Shown one piece after another: positions 35,804-44,941 of a stretch of 64,000 nucleotides of DNA; position 1 is the stretch's first letter; each line of letters starts with the position of its first letter. This DNA is from Thauera sp. 28 (GTDB lineage: Bacteria; Pseudomonadota; Gammaproteobacteria; Burkholderiales; Rhodocyclaceae). The translations under genes and the position numbers were made by a program. The DNA lies in assembly GCF_000310145.2 (NCBI RefSeq), contig NZ_AMXA01000007.1, positions 62,001 to 126,000 of the forward strand, read 5' to 3'. Below the pieces are notes generated by a model. It made no database searches. It had not been told where the DNA came from and worked only from the letters and a program-made list of their open reading frames with translations.

Positions 35804-36862
35804 CTACCCCAGGTTACGCACGATATGTGGCCCCAGGCGGTTGGCGACGCCAATGGGCAGACGCTTCCACAGCGCAATGAAGGCGCGGTACTTGGGGTTC
35901 ATCGGGTTGTTCTGGGGCACGCTGTCGCGCTTGTAGAGACGGTACTCGTAGGACAGCGGCTGCGGATCGAAGCCCCAGTTCTTCTTGAAGCTGTATGGAC
36001 CCGTGCCGACCTTGCTGCGACCATAGTCGAAAACCTTGCAGCCGCGCTCGCAGGCGCGCCGCATCAGCTCCCAATACTTGAAGTCGTTGGCAGCGAGATC
36101 GCGCGCAGCGGTATCGTCACCCGCGTAGTAGGGCAACACCTCGTCGCGGAAGTAAAAACTGAGCACGCTCGACAGCGGCTTACCCGCCGGGTCGGTCACG
36201 GTGAGCACCTCGCAGGCCTCGCCGAAAACCGCCTTGAGGCGTTCGAAGAAGGTCTTGGGCAGTGCGGGCGTGCCATGGCGAAGCACGTTGTCTGCATAGA
36301 GGGCGAAAAAGCGCTCGATGTCGTCGTCTACGTGGCTGACAAGGCCGTTCTTGATGCCTTTGCGCACCATTGCGCGCTGCTTGCGCGGGATGGCGAGCAT
36401 GTTGGCCTCAACATCGGGCAGCAGGGCCTTGCGGAAGGTGACGTAGAGCTCCTGGCGCGGCCAGTCAGCATGCACCGGCTTCAGGTTACGGTACTCTGTG
36501 TGCTGCACACCAAGCGCGGTTGCCAGAGCCTCTGCCCGCATCTCAAGCATGTGGAAGACTTCGGGACCCGCATCGACGTCGGCTGCAATTCCACCATACA
36601 CGCAGAAAGGCAGCGAGGTCAGCGCATGCCCGAACACGCGGCTACGTACCTCGGCCAAGGGCAGCACGGCGACGATATCGCCCGCGCGCTCGGCATACAG
36701 GTAGAAGCTGCGGTGCTTGAACACGCCTTCCAGGATGTCGCGCCAAGCCGACAGGTGGAAGAACGTGGCCTGCGGGCACCGGCGCACGAAGTCATCCCAG
36801 CGCTCGACCTCGGCAGGGGTGAGCATGCTGACGTGAATCGGCAGTCTGTCCATTGCGCGCAT
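35804..36862 (-). CDS. FemAB-like GNAT protein, XrtA/PEP-CTERM associated (TIGR03019 type)
   Basis: About 352 residues with two tandem GNAT-like folds. WDDFVRRCPQATFFHLSAWRDI opens the protein, and VFDYGRSKVGTGPYSFKKNWGFDPQPL is the C-terminal signature of the FemAB-related exosortase group (only short parts quoted as motif: DYGRSKVGTG). FemAB proteins transfer aminoacyl groups from tRNA or acyl groups to an amine, so an aminoacyl decoration of the glycan is possible. ATG 36862 has GGAG just upstream; ATG 36853 is an alternative. Confidence 0.88.
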   Translation of the reverse strand: MRAMDRLPIHVSMLTPAEVERWDDFVRRCPQATFFHLSAWRDILEGVFKHRSFYLYAERAGDIVAVLPLAEVRSRVFGHALTSLPFCVYGGIAADVDAGPEVFHMLEMRAEALATALGVQHTEYRNLKPVHADWPRQELYVTFRKALLPDVEANMLAIPRKQRAMVRKGIKNGLVSHVDDDIERFFALYADNVLRHGTPALPKTFFERLKAVFGEACEVLTVTDPAGKPLSSVLSFYFRDEVLPYYAGDDTAARDLAANDFKYWELMRRACERGCKVFDYGRSKVGTGPYSFKKNWGFDPQPLSYEYRLYKRDSVPQNNPMNPKYRAFIALWKRLPIGVANRLGPHIVRNLG

Positions 36863-36878
36863 CCCGCTCCAGTCTGGT

Positions 36879-37718
36879 TCAGGCGGCGTCGCGGAAGACT
36901 TCGTCTGCGCGCCCCCAGGAAAAATCGGAAAGCAGGCGATCGAGCCGTGCTTCGGTGTGTTCAAGGTTAATGTAGTGCCGGAAGCGGGTTTTGGCTGTGG
37001 CGTCGGTCACACGCGGCTGCTCGGGGTCAATTTCCCAGGGGTGGAAGTAGAAGATCGCCGGCCTGCGATCATCGGCATTGACACGGGCAATCTGCCAGCG
37101 CGACAAGGAATAGGGCAACAGACGGAAGAAGCCGCCACCACCGGCGGGCCAGTTGCGCCCGAACATGCGCACGGTACTGACGGGAACCTCGACCAGTCCG
37201 TTGGGCAGGCGCCAGGGGAAGCGTGGCGCATCGGGGATACCGTAGTGGTCGTGTTTGACCGGGTACACGCTGGAGCTGTACCGGTAACCCGCCTCGGCAA
37301 TGCAGTCGTGCGCCCACAGGTTGGCGGTGCCGATCGAGAAGCTGGGCGCGCGATAACCGGTGACCGGCTGACCGGTGATGTCCTCGAGGACAGCCTTGGC
37401 GAGACGGATGTCGGCGCTGAAGGACTCGGGCGTGAGGTCACTGGCACGTTCATGGGCATAGCCATGACTGGCCACCTCATGCCCTGCGCCGGCAATACGG
37501 CGTACCAGCTGCGGATAGCGCTCGGCGACCCATCCCAGGGTGAAGAAGGTACCGCGCGCACCGTGACCGTCGAGCAACTCGAGGATACGGTCGACGTTGC
37601 GCTCGACGCGGCAAGGCACACTGTCCCATTGACTGCGCGGAAAGTGCGGCGCAAGCGCGGAGACCTGGAAGTAGTCCTCGACGTCGCAGGTGAAGGCATT
37701 GGTGATACGGGAACTCAT
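36879..37718 (-). CDS. XrtA-associated polysaccharide deacetylase (TIGR03006 type, DUF3473 tail)
   Basis: 279 residues. ITNAFTCDVEDYFQV (D12, D15) and SHGYAHE (H85, H89) form the metal site, and GYRAPSFSIG is the third motif. The C-terminal FYFHPWEIDPEQPRV segment is the DUF3473 signature found in the exosortase-linked deacetylase. ATG 37718 lies 7 bp after the wecB stop; the frame open to 37958 is low-complexity Arg/Pro/Ser shadow sequence. It probably deacetylates HexNAc residues of the polysaccharide. Confidence 0.93.
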   Translation of the reverse strand: MSSRITNAFTCDVEDYFQVSALAPHFPRSQWDSVPCRVERNVDRILELLDGHGARGTFFTLGWVAERYPQLVRRIAGAGHEVASHGYAHERASDLTPESFSADIRLAKAVLEDITGQPVTGYRAPSFSIGTANLWAHDCIAEAGYRYSSSVYPVKHDHYGIPDAPRFPWRLPNGLVEVPVSTVRMFGRNWPAGGGGFFRLLPYSLSRWQIARVNADDRRPAIFYFHPWEIDPEQPRVTDATAKTRFRHYINLEHTEARLDRLLSDFSWGRADEVFRDAA

Positions 37719-37725
37719 TGCAGCC

Positions 37726-38880
37726 TCAGGCCTTGCTGTCGTGGGCGAGCAGCCAGTCGTGCAGGTGGGCGGCGATGCGCTCGGCGCAGCGGCCGTCCCA
37801 GTACTCGGGCACGCGGCCCGCCTTGCCACCGGTCGCGAGCACGCTGTCGGCTGCCGCGATGATGGCTGCAGGGTCCACCCCGACCAGGGTGTTGGTGCCC
37901 TGCTCGACCGTGATCGGGCGCTCTGTATTCTCACGGATGGTGATGCACGGCACGCCAAGCGCAGTGGTCTCCTCCTGGATGCCGCCCGAATCAGTCAGCA
38001 CCATGCGCGCACCGGAGAGCAGACCGAGCATCTCGAGATAGCCCTGCGGCGGCAACAGCAGGAATCCGGGCGTATCGATGCGCCCGAGCATGCCGAAGCG
38101 CTCGAGGTTGGCGCGCGTGCGCGGATGCAGCGCGATGACCAGCGGCAACCTGGCACTCACGACATGCAATGCCTCGATGATCGGCCCAAGCACTTCCGCA
38201 TGGTCGACGTTGGATGGACGATGCAGGGTGACAACACCGTAGCCCCCCTCGATGCGCTGCGGGTCGAGACCGGCCGCAGCCAGCAGGCTTGCGGCGGGTA
38301 CGGCCTTGGGCAAGCTCGCGCGCAGGCTGTCGATCATGACGTTGCCGACGAACACCGCACGCTCGGGCGCAATGCCTTCGCGCGCGAGGTTATCGTGGGC
38401 GGAACGCTCGGTCGTATAGAGCACGTCGGATATCTGGTCGGTGAGGATGCGGTTGATCTCTTCGGGCATACGGCGGTCGTTGCTGCGCAGCCCAGACTCC
38501 ACATGTACCACCGGAATGTGACGCTTGCTCGCAACCAAAGCGCACGCCAGCGTCGAGTTAACGTCACCCACCACGAGCACGGCGCGCGCACCGTGCTCGT
38601 CGATGACGGGCTCGAAACGCTTCATGACCTCGGCCGTCTGCACTGCATGCGACCCCGAGCCAACCGCCAGGTTGACGTCGGGCTCGGGGAGCGCCAGGTC
38701 GGCGAACAAGCGGTCCTTCATTGCCGGGTCGTAGTGCTGCCCGGTATGCACCAGCAGCGTACGGATCGGCGGATTGTGCGCAGCGAAGGCGCGGATGATG
38801 GGTGCAACCTTCATGTAGTTCGGGCGCGCCCCGACCACGCAGATGACCGGGGGTAGCTCATCGATCGGCAACGGGCTCAC
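37726..38880 (-). CDS. wecB: UDP-N-acetylglucosamine 2-epimerase (non-hydrolysing)
   Basis: 384 residues. VVGARPNYMKVAPI is the N-terminal signature, and HVESGLRSNDRRMPEEINR, LHRPSNVD and TDSGGIQEE are the catalytic and UDP-binding motifs of the WecB/MnaA family. It interconverts UDP-GlcNAc and UDP-ManNAc. No wecC dehydrogenase is in the window, so ManNAc itself, or ManNAcA made by a distant gene, may enter the polymer. GTG start at 38880 overlaps the ATPase stop by 4 bp. Confidence 0.95.
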   Translation of the reverse strand: MSPLPIDELPPVICVVGARPNYMKVAPIIRAFAAHNPPIRTLLVHTGQHYDPAMKDRLFADLALPEPDVNLAVGSGSHAVQTAEVMKRFEPVIDEHGARAVLVVGDVNSTLACALVASKRHIPVVHVESGLRSNDRRMPEEINRILTDQISDVLYTTERSAHDNLAREGIAPERAVFVGNVMIDSLRASLPKAVPAASLLAAAGLDPQRIEGGYGVVTLHRPSNVDHAEVLGPIIEALHVVSARLPLVIALHPRTRANLERFGMLGRIDTPGFLLLPPQGYLEMLGLLSGARMVLTDSGGIQEETTALGVPCITIRENTERPITVEQGTNTLVGVDPAAIIAAADSVLATGGKAGRVPEYWDGRCAERIAAHLHDWLLAHDSKA

Positions 38881-39998
38881 TGGCGCTCCTCCCCTGCGGG
38901 TCTCTCACGACGTACTGCCTGAAGCAACTGGGTGAGCAGGCCGAGGGTGGCGGCGGCAGACTGCTCCAGCCCTGCCAGGCGCGCCTCGATGCGTTGAAGG
39001 TCGTAGCCGGCCGCAAGTCCGGCCGCCCGCTCGGCAAGCTCAGGCGACACCTGCAGCCGATCAAGATCCAGCTGGATTGCTTCAATCCCTGCCTGCGCCG
39101 TGGCTACGGCATTGACGGCGCTGTCGAGCGCACCCGTGAGGCTTGCGTCCGGACTGCTCTCGATCGGCAACGGCCGCCGCGGCGCAGCGAACTCCTGCTT
39201 GAGCTCATCGATGACCTCGCGAACATCGTCCTCCGCGATGACATGACGCTCAGCAATGTAGGCAGCGAGCATGAGCCGGTCGCACAAGGTGTTGATGCGG
39301 CGCGGAATGCCCCCGGTGTAGCCGTAGATTGCCGTATAGGCCCCGGGCTGGAAGATCGGATCGCCCGCCCAGCCAACGTGTGTCAGGCGATGCTCGATGT
39401 AGCCCTGGGTTTCCTGCAGGTCGAGCGGACCAAGGTGGTAGGACGCGATCACGCGCTGACGCAACTGCTGCATCTCACCGCGCTGCATGATGTCGCGGAA
39501 CTCGGGCTGGCCGACCAGGAAGCTTTGCAGCAGGGCATGGTCTTCGAGCTGGAAGTTGGACAGCATGCGCAGTTCCTCGACCGCCGCCGGCGTGAGGTTC
39601 TGTGCTTCATCGACGAGCAGCAGGGCGCGCTTGCCGGCTGCGGCAACCGACACCAGATAGGTTTCGAGCGCGAGCAGCAGCCCCGCCTTGTCGAGGCTTC
39701 GGCTGGGCACGCCGAAGGCGGCCGCGACCATGCGCAGCATATCGCTGGCATCGATCTGCGTACTGACGATGTTGGCAGCGACCACCTTGTCCGGATCGAG
39801 CTGCTCGAGCAGGCTACGCACGATCGTGGTCTTGCCCGCGCCGATCTCGCCGGTGATGACGATGAAGCCCTCGCTCTGGTGCAGACCGTACTCGAGATAG
39901 GCCATTGCACGGCGATGCCCACGGCTGCCATAGAAAAACGCGGGGTCGGGGTTGAGCTGGAAGGGCTTGCCGGAAAGCTTGAAGAAGGATTCGTACAT
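38877..39998 (-). CDS. XrtA-associated AAA ATPase (TIGR03015, ExeA-like)
   Basis: 373 residues. Starts MYESFFKLSGKPFQLNPDP; Walker A is GEIGAGKTT (residues 50-58) and Walker B ALLLVDEAQNL. The C-terminal third is a helical tail, possibly coiled-coil. It resembles ExeA/GspA ATPases and is a standard member of XrtA loci, where it may energise assembly of the export machinery. It lies 11 bp after the outer-membrane protein gene. Confidence 0.93.
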   Translation of the reverse strand: MYESFFKLSGKPFQLNPDPAFFYGSRGHRRAMAYLEYGLHQSEGFIVITGEIGAGKTTIVRSLLEQLDPDKVVAANIVSTQIDASDMLRMVAAAFGVPSRSLDKAGLLLALETYLVSVAAAGKRALLLVDEAQNLTPAAVEELRMLSNFQLEDHALLQSFLVGQPEFRDIMQRGEMQQLRQRVIASYHLGPLDLQETQGYIEHRLTHVGWAGDPIFQPGAYTAIYGYTGGIPRRINTLCDRLMLAAYIAERHVIAEDDVREVIDELKQEFAAPRRPLPIESSPDASLTGALDSAVNAVATAQAGIEAIQLDLDRLQVSPELAERAAGLAAGYDLQRIEARLAGLEQSAAATLGLLTQLLQAVRRERPAGEERQ

Positions 39999-40009
39999 CA
40001 GGGTTCCGC

Positions 40010-41575
40010 TTAGAAACGCATGCCGAGCGTGGCCGTGACCGCATTCTCGGTGTAATCGGTACTCCCCTCCGCCTTCTGGTAGCGATAGCGCAGGCCAGCC
40101 TGGGTCTGCGGGCCAAGCTGCCGGCTCAGGCCCAGGGAAGCGAGCAGGCGCTTCGTCTCCAGCCCGGAGCTATCTCGCCCCTCGGAGTTCGTCCGGGTCA
40201 GGCTGGCATCGAGCGCACTGGTGCCGGTGAGGCGATGGCTCCACGCCACGGTTGCCGAGGTAGTGAGTACGTTGTCGGTGTTCTGGAAGTCATCGGTACC
40301 GGGCAGCAGGCTGGAGATGTTGCTGACCAGCGAGCGATCCGCCCGCGAGACCGAGAAGCTGAGCGTATTGCGCACCCCCAGCAACGAGAAACCCGCACTC
40401 AGCGACTGATTGACGTACGCCGCATTGGAGCGCAGCGTAAGCCGCGCAATGCAGTTCAGGAGAAGCTGGAAACGGTCGAGAGGGTCGGTGATCTCAGGAA
40501 AGTTCGCCGGATTCGAGACGAAATCCAGGCATGCCTGGCCCGAGGCCTCCGTCAGCCCGGGCCCGAGTTCCTGCGCGGTCGAGGACAGATCCCGACTCGC
40601 ACTCAGGTACCACACCGAGCGCCGCATGCGGTGATTGAGGCCCAGATTGTAACCACGCCCGAAGAGGCGGTCCTCAACCGTGGCCGTGATCGAAGTACGG
40701 TCGGTGGGATACCAGTCAAAACCGGCCCCCACGATATCGCCACTGGTCCTGCGGCCGCTTGCATAGTCGTTGGATTCGTGACCGCCGATTGCACGCAGGC
40801 GGAACTGCGGCGACAGGTTTGCAAACAGCGTGCCGCGCAGGGTCTCTGCGCTGCGCGAGCTGCTCTCGGCCGTGCCGCCATCCGAGTCGGTGCGCGTATA
40901 GGCCACCCCCCAACCCAGGAAGCGCCGGCCGCCGGGGTCGGAGAGGCGGACGCCCAGGGTCTCGACGTTCTGGTTGCCGAGCCCATCGCTGCCGGAACTG
41001 ATCCCGCGCGACGAATACTCGACGGCACCGACCGCCGCCTCGCCGAAGCGCAGGTCCGACTCCAGTCGGGGCGCAATCGACCAGGTACGCGTTTCACTCG
41101 AGCGCTGGCTCGACAGCCGGTCGCCAGAGGCCCCGCCGGAAAACGCCGACAGATTGTTGCGGCTGATGCCGGCGTCGAAATCGATGAAAAGCAGATCCTC
41201 TACCGCCTCGAAGCTGCCGCGCCCCTGCAGGCTCAGGTAAGAGCTGTTACGGTCCGTGTCGTCGGCATAGACCAGGTTGCGCAGGCGCGCACTCAGGCCA
41301 CCGTTGAGCCGGCCACTGGTGCGCGACACGGAGATGCCGGGAGAAACCTCGAAGACCCAGTCCGCCTCGCCGCCTCCCGACACGCCACCCGCCGCGCCGG
41401 CGTTGTCGGTCCAGGTGAGCGAGGTATCGAGGGAGGGCGTGACGGTGACCGACTGTGCGAGCACGCTGCCACAGCCAAGGAGCGCGCCGACAAGCACCCC
41501 GATGACAGGCGCACGCCCGACGAGACGGACGTCAGGCAGCTTCCGGGCGGGTTTCCGGCGTTTGTCCATATCCAT
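40010..41575 (-). CDS. XrtA-associated outer-membrane protein (TIGR03016 type)
   Basis: About 521 residues with a signal peptide (VIGVLVGALLGCGSVLAQ) and then alternating amphipathic strands of beta-barrel type: LSWTDN-like turns, repeated Arg/Ser/Gly segments, ending TLGMRF with a terminal Phe typical of BamA-targeted barrels. Likely the outer-membrane secretion or anchoring component for the polysaccharide. Its start codons lie inside the Tyr-Gly repeat coding end of the kinase gene: ATG 41575 or 41569 (MDMDK...), giving a 38-44 bp overlap. Confidence 0.88.
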   Translation of the reverse strand: MDMDKRRKPARKLPDVRLVGRAPVIGVLVGALLGCGSVLAQSVTVTPSLDTSLTWTDNAGAAGGVSGGGEADWVFEVSPGISVSRTSGRLNGGLSARLRNLVYADDTDRNSSYLSLQGRGSFEAVEDLLFIDFDAGISRNNLSAFSGGASGDRLSSQRSSETRTWSIAPRLESDLRFGEAAVGAVEYSSRGISSGSDGLGNQNVETLGVRLSDPGGRRFLGWGVAYTRTDSDGGTAESSSRSAETLRGTLFANLSPQFRLRAIGGHESNDYASGRRTSGDIVGAGFDWYPTDRTSITATVEDRLFGRGYNLGLNHRMRRSVWYLSASRDLSSTAQELGPGLTEASGQACLDFVSNPANFPEITDPLDRFQLLLNCIARLTLRSNAAYVNQSLSAGFSLLGVRNTLSFSVSRADRSLVSNISSLLPGTDDFQNTDNVLTTSATVAWSHRLTGTSALDASLTRTNSEGRDSSGLETKRLLASLGLSRQLGPQTQAGLRYRYQKAEGSTDYTENAVTATLGMRF

Positions 41576-42542
41576 ATCCGTATCCGTAACCGTAGTAACC
41601 GCCGACTGCACGCTCGCGCGACTTGTTCAGCACCATGAGCCTGACCGGGCAGCTATCGACGGTGGCGAGCGCCTGTCGCACGTGAGCATGCGTGGTGCGC
41701 TCAGCCTCGACCACAATGACGACCTGCCCCATGTGGGTCGCCAGCACGCGGGACTCGGTGGTCACCAGCACCGGCGGCGAATCGAACACGATGATGCGGT
41801 CCGAATAGCGGTGGGCCATCTGCGCAAGCATGCTCGTCATCGCCTCGGACGCCAGCAACTCGGTGGCGCGCTGATGCGGCATGCCGGCAGGCAGGATCGA
41901 CAGCTTGTCGATGTTGGTGCGCAGCATCACGTCACCCAGATCGGGCACCTCGCCCGACAGCACATCCATCAATCCACGCTGGGCGGGCAGACCGAGCTCG
42001 CGCAGCACGGACGGGCGCGACACGTCGGCATCGACCAGTAGTACGGTGTAGTCGAGTTCCATCGCCATGCTGATGGCGAGATTGATTGCGTTGAACGTCT
42101 TGCCTTCGCCGGGCAAGGCACTGGTGATCATGATCAGGTTGCCGTTCTCGATCGCAGCCGGCCCGGCATCGGTGGCGTTGCGCAGCAAGGGCCGCTTGAT
42201 GATGCGGAACTCCTCGGCGATCGAACTGCGCGGCTGGTCCGGCGTGACGAAGCCGCGCGCAGCCAATCTTTCCAGGTCGATTCGGATCGAGCGCCCCACA
42301 GCCCGGGCCGCCTTGGGGGCATCGTCCGCCGCCGGCGCCACGGCTTCCGCTGTCCGGATGACCTGCTCAGGCTTGGCCAGGCGGTCTCCCTTGGGAGCGG
42401 CATCCGGCGCCGCCGCTGCAGACGGGGCAGGCGCCCGCGCGCCCTCGACTACCACGGCCGCTGCCTGCTGCTCGCCATCGGGCTCGCGGGCCGCTTGCTT
42501 GAGCCTGTCCAGGCGCTCGACTGCTTTTTCGATAATGCTCAT
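41532..42542 (-). CDS. XrtA-associated BY-type tyrosine autokinase (TIGR03018)
   Basis: 336 residues. The Walker A is SALPGEGKTF (141-150), Walker A' is VLLVDADVSRPS (about 167-178) and IIVFDSPP is Walker B. The C terminus has a Tyr-rich tail of six tyrosines in YYGYGYGYGYG, the autophosphorylation cluster of the CpsD/Wzc type. It pairs with the separate chain-length protein encoded just upstream to control polymer length. ATG 42542 is chosen (MSIIEKAVERLD). Residues about 20-80 are Ala-rich linker. Confidence 0.94.
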   Translation of the reverse strand: MSIIEKAVERLDRLKQAAREPDGEQQAAAVVVEGARAPAPSAAAAPDAAPKGDRLAKPEQVIRTAEAVAPAADDAPKAARAVGRSIRIDLERLAARGFVTPDQPRSSIAEEFRIIKRPLLRNATDAGPAAIENGNLIMITSALPGEGKTFNAINLAISMAMELDYTVLLVDADVSRPSVLRELGLPAQRGLMDVLSGEVPDLGDVMLRTNIDKLSILPAGMPHQRATELLASEAMTSMLAQMAHRYSDRIIVFDSPPVLVTTESRVLATHMGQVVIVVEAERTTHAHVRQALATVDSCPVRLMVLNKSRERAVGGYYGYGYGYGYGQTPETRPEAA

Positions 42543-42555
42543 CGTGTGTATCCGT

Positions 42556-44097
42556 TCAGCCCTGCAGTATCTTGAGTGCGGCGGTGGCGAAGGCGAAGGC
42601 CCCGGCGTAGGCGGCCAGCCCACCTCCGAACGCGATCAGGCCGTTGCGACGCTTGCGCCGGCGCTCAGGCGTCGGCAGCATCGACACCGTACCCAGCACC
42701 GGCAGGCCGCTGATCTCGCGCAGCTGACGCGGATCGCCGAAGGACGGTCGCAACTGGCTGATCAGGAAGGTCAGCGCAAACCCGGCCCCCAAGCCCACCA
42801 GCGCAGCCAAAGGCAGCAACAGCAGACGATTCGGTGCAGACGGCTTGGTCGGCATCGACGGTGGATCGATGACGCGGAAGTCGGCAATACCAGCCTGGGT
42901 GTTCATCTCGGCAGCGATGCTGGCCGACTCGCGGCGCGACACGAGCGCATCGTAGTTGGATTTATGGACGCTGTAGTCGCGATTGAGCTGCGCCATCTCC
43001 GTCTCGAGTTGCGGAATACGTTGCGCGTCGGCCTGCAAGGTCTCGAGCCTGCTTTCGAACTCGGTCACGCGAGCACGCAAGGAGGCCACACGCGCTTCTC
43101 CCTGGGCCAGTGCAAGCCGCGTCTGCTCGATCCCCGACCCCATGCCAAAACCGCCCATCGGACTGGCGACCGGATTCTCGCGCATCTGCGCGAGGAGATC
43201 CTGCTTCTGCTTCTCGAGCTCCTCGATCACTCGCCGAGCACCGACCACATCCGGATGGCGCTCGGTGTAGCGCTGCAGCAAATCGTCGAGGTTGCGCTGA
43301 AGCGTCTCGATGCGTGCATCGATCTCCGGGGTGGCCAGCATCGGCGGCGGCGCAAAATCGGCCTCGGACTGCCCGCTTGCCAACTGCTGCTTCATCGCAT
43401 CACGCGAGTTCTCTGCCTCGCGGAGCTCGAGACGGGCCTGACGCAGCTGCTCGTTAACGTCGGCAATCTGCGTGATGTAGTCGCGCGTGCCGGCGCCAAG
43501 CAGCGCCATGTTGCGCAGACGGAAGTCCTTCAGCCGGTTCTCCGCCTCGGTCAGCTTCTGCTCGTAGCTGCGGATCTGCTCCTCGATGAACCTGCGCGCG
43601 GCGTCGGCATCCTGGCGGTTGCTCCCCAGGCCCGACTCCACGAACAAGGACAGCAAGGACTGGACTACGCGCTGGGCACGCTCGGGCCTCGTATCGGCGT
43701 AGGCGAGGGTGAACAGGTTGTCCCGCCCGGTGGAACGGATCTGCAGATCGCTCATCAGGGCGTTGATCAGCGCCTCGCGCTCCGCCGGACTGCGCACGCC
43801 CAGATCAAGGTCGGCCATGGTGATGAGCTTCTCGACGTTCGGCCGGCTGATCAGCGTGCGGCTGAGCATGTTGATCTGCTGACTGACGTTGGGCTGCACC
43901 GCGAGGCCCGACATGAGCGGCCGAAGCACGGACTGCGTATCGACATTGATGCGAGCAGTAGACTCGTACTTGTCGGGCATGAGATAGATCGCCACCCCGC
44001 CGGCGACGCCGACCAGCCAGGCCAAAGCCAGGCCCCACCAGCGGAATCGCCACATGCCGCGCAGGTAGCCTGTGACTTGAGATACGAGTTCTTCCAT
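42556..44097 (-). CDS. XrtA-associated polysaccharide chain-length determinant (Wzz/GNVR type, TIGR03007)
   Basis: 513 residues. A short N-terminal amphipathic region, a first membrane segment (WWGLALAWLVGVAGGVAIYLM), a long periplasmic coiled-coil region (LTEAENRLKDFRLRN; LRQARLELREAENSRDAM), a GNVR-like domain ending in VIDPPSMPTKPSAPNR, and a second membrane segment near 435. It is the activator partner of the cytoplasmic kinase and sets chain length. ATG 44097 is preferred; the frame is open to 44136. Confidence 0.93.
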   Translation of the reverse strand: MEELVSQVTGYLRGMWRFRWWGLALAWLVGVAGGVAIYLMPDKYESTARINVDTQSVLRPLMSGLAVQPNVSQQINMLSRTLISRPNVEKLITMADLDLGVRSPAEREALINALMSDLQIRSTGRDNLFTLAYADTRPERAQRVVQSLLSLFVESGLGSNRQDADAARRFIEEQIRSYEQKLTEAENRLKDFRLRNMALLGAGTRDYITQIADVNEQLRQARLELREAENSRDAMKQQLASGQSEADFAPPPMLATPEIDARIETLQRNLDDLLQRYTERHPDVVGARRVIEELEKQKQDLLAQMRENPVASPMGGFGMGSGIEQTRLALAQGEARVASLRARVTEFESRLETLQADAQRIPQLETEMAQLNRDYSVHKSNYDALVSRRESASIAAEMNTQAGIADFRVIDPPSMPTKPSAPNRLLLLPLAALVGLGAGFALTFLISQLRPSFGDPRQLREISGLPVLGTVSMLPTPERRRKRRNGLIAFGGGLAAYAGAFAFATAALKILQG

Positions 44098-44167
44098 GTG
44101 TCCTTGCCGTGCTGCACGCCAAGACCCCAGCCACAAGCGGGCCGGGTGCCGACGTTCGAGTGAGAGA

Positions 44168-44797
44168 TCAGAACCAGCTCTGCGGAATGATCAGTACGTC
44201 GCCCGGACGCATCTCGACGTTGGCCGAGACGTCGCCACGCTTCACGAGATCGCGAATACGGACGCTGTACTGCTTGTTGCCTTCGGCCGTGCGCAGGATG
44301 GTCGCTGCATTGCCATCGGCGAAGTCGGTGAGACCGCCGACTGCAATCATCACGTCGAGCAGGGTCATCTTCTGCTTGTAGGGCAGCGTCTGCGGATTGC
44401 CTGCCTCACCGATCACGCGGATCTGCTCGCTGTACGGCCCGACAAACCCGGTGACGATGACGGTGACGACCGGATCACGGATGTACTTGGCGAGGTGCTG
44501 TTCAATGTCGCGGGCAAGCGTGGTCGAATCCTTGCCCATTGCAGGCAGATCCTCGACGAGCGGCGCCGTGATCTTGCCGTCGGGCCGCACAGGCACCGAC
44601 GTTGACAACTCAGGGTTGCGCCACACGTTGATCGAAACGGTGTCCCCCGGGCCGATCACATAGTTGTAGTCCGCGTCTGCCGCGGAGGGCGGAGCGGGTG
44701 GAAAGCTCGACGCACATCCAGCCAGCACACCCACCGCCAGCACCGGCATCAAGCACCGCCCAAGCGAACTCCATGCGCCCCGTAAGCTGCTCACCAT
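44168..44797 (-). CDS. XrtA-associated polysaccharide export lipoprotein (Wza/EpsE-like, TIGR03027)
   Basis: 209 residues. The signal peptide ends in LAGC with lipid-attachment Cys28. YVIGPGDTVSINVWRNPEL is the Poly_export signature and GNPQTLPYKQKMTLLDVMIAVGG the SLBB domain; MRPGDVLIIPQSWF ends the protein. It should form the periplasmic/outer-membrane export channel. ATG 44797 has AGGGGG upstream. First gene of the 20-kb minus-strand operon-like run; its promoter must be in 44798-45041. Confidence 0.94.
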   Translation of the reverse strand: MVSSLRGAWSSLGRCLMPVLAVGVLAGCASSFPPAPPSAADADYNYVIGPGDTVSINVWRNPELSTSVPVRPDGKITAPLVEDLPAMGKDSTTLARDIEQHLAKYIRDPVVTVIVTGFVGPYSEQIRVIGEAGNPQTLPYKQKMTLLDVMIAVGGLTDFADGNAATILRTAEGNKQYSVRIRDLVKRGDVSANVEMRPGDVLIIPQSWF

Positions 44798-44834
44798 GAC
44801 AAGCCCCCTGTTCTGTCTCAAGATTCGCAATGAT

Positions 44835-44934
44835 ACGACGTCGATCCACGATTGGGGATGCTAGGCGGATGCAGGTTTGCGTCGACAGGAACAAATGCAC
44901 ACAATCGCTTACACTACGCAGTGATCGACGTCTG
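44835..44934. promoter_or_regulatory. Pair of GATCGACGTC inverted sites upstream of the sigma-54 promoter
   Basis: ACGACGTCGATC at 44835-44846 and GATCGACGTCTG at 44923-44934 are inverted copies over ten bases, each containing the palindrome GACGTC. Sites of this sort, upstream of a sigma-54 promoter, are candidates for an enhancer-binding protein. The role is inference. Confidence 0.35.
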
Positions 44935-44941
44935 TAGATTC

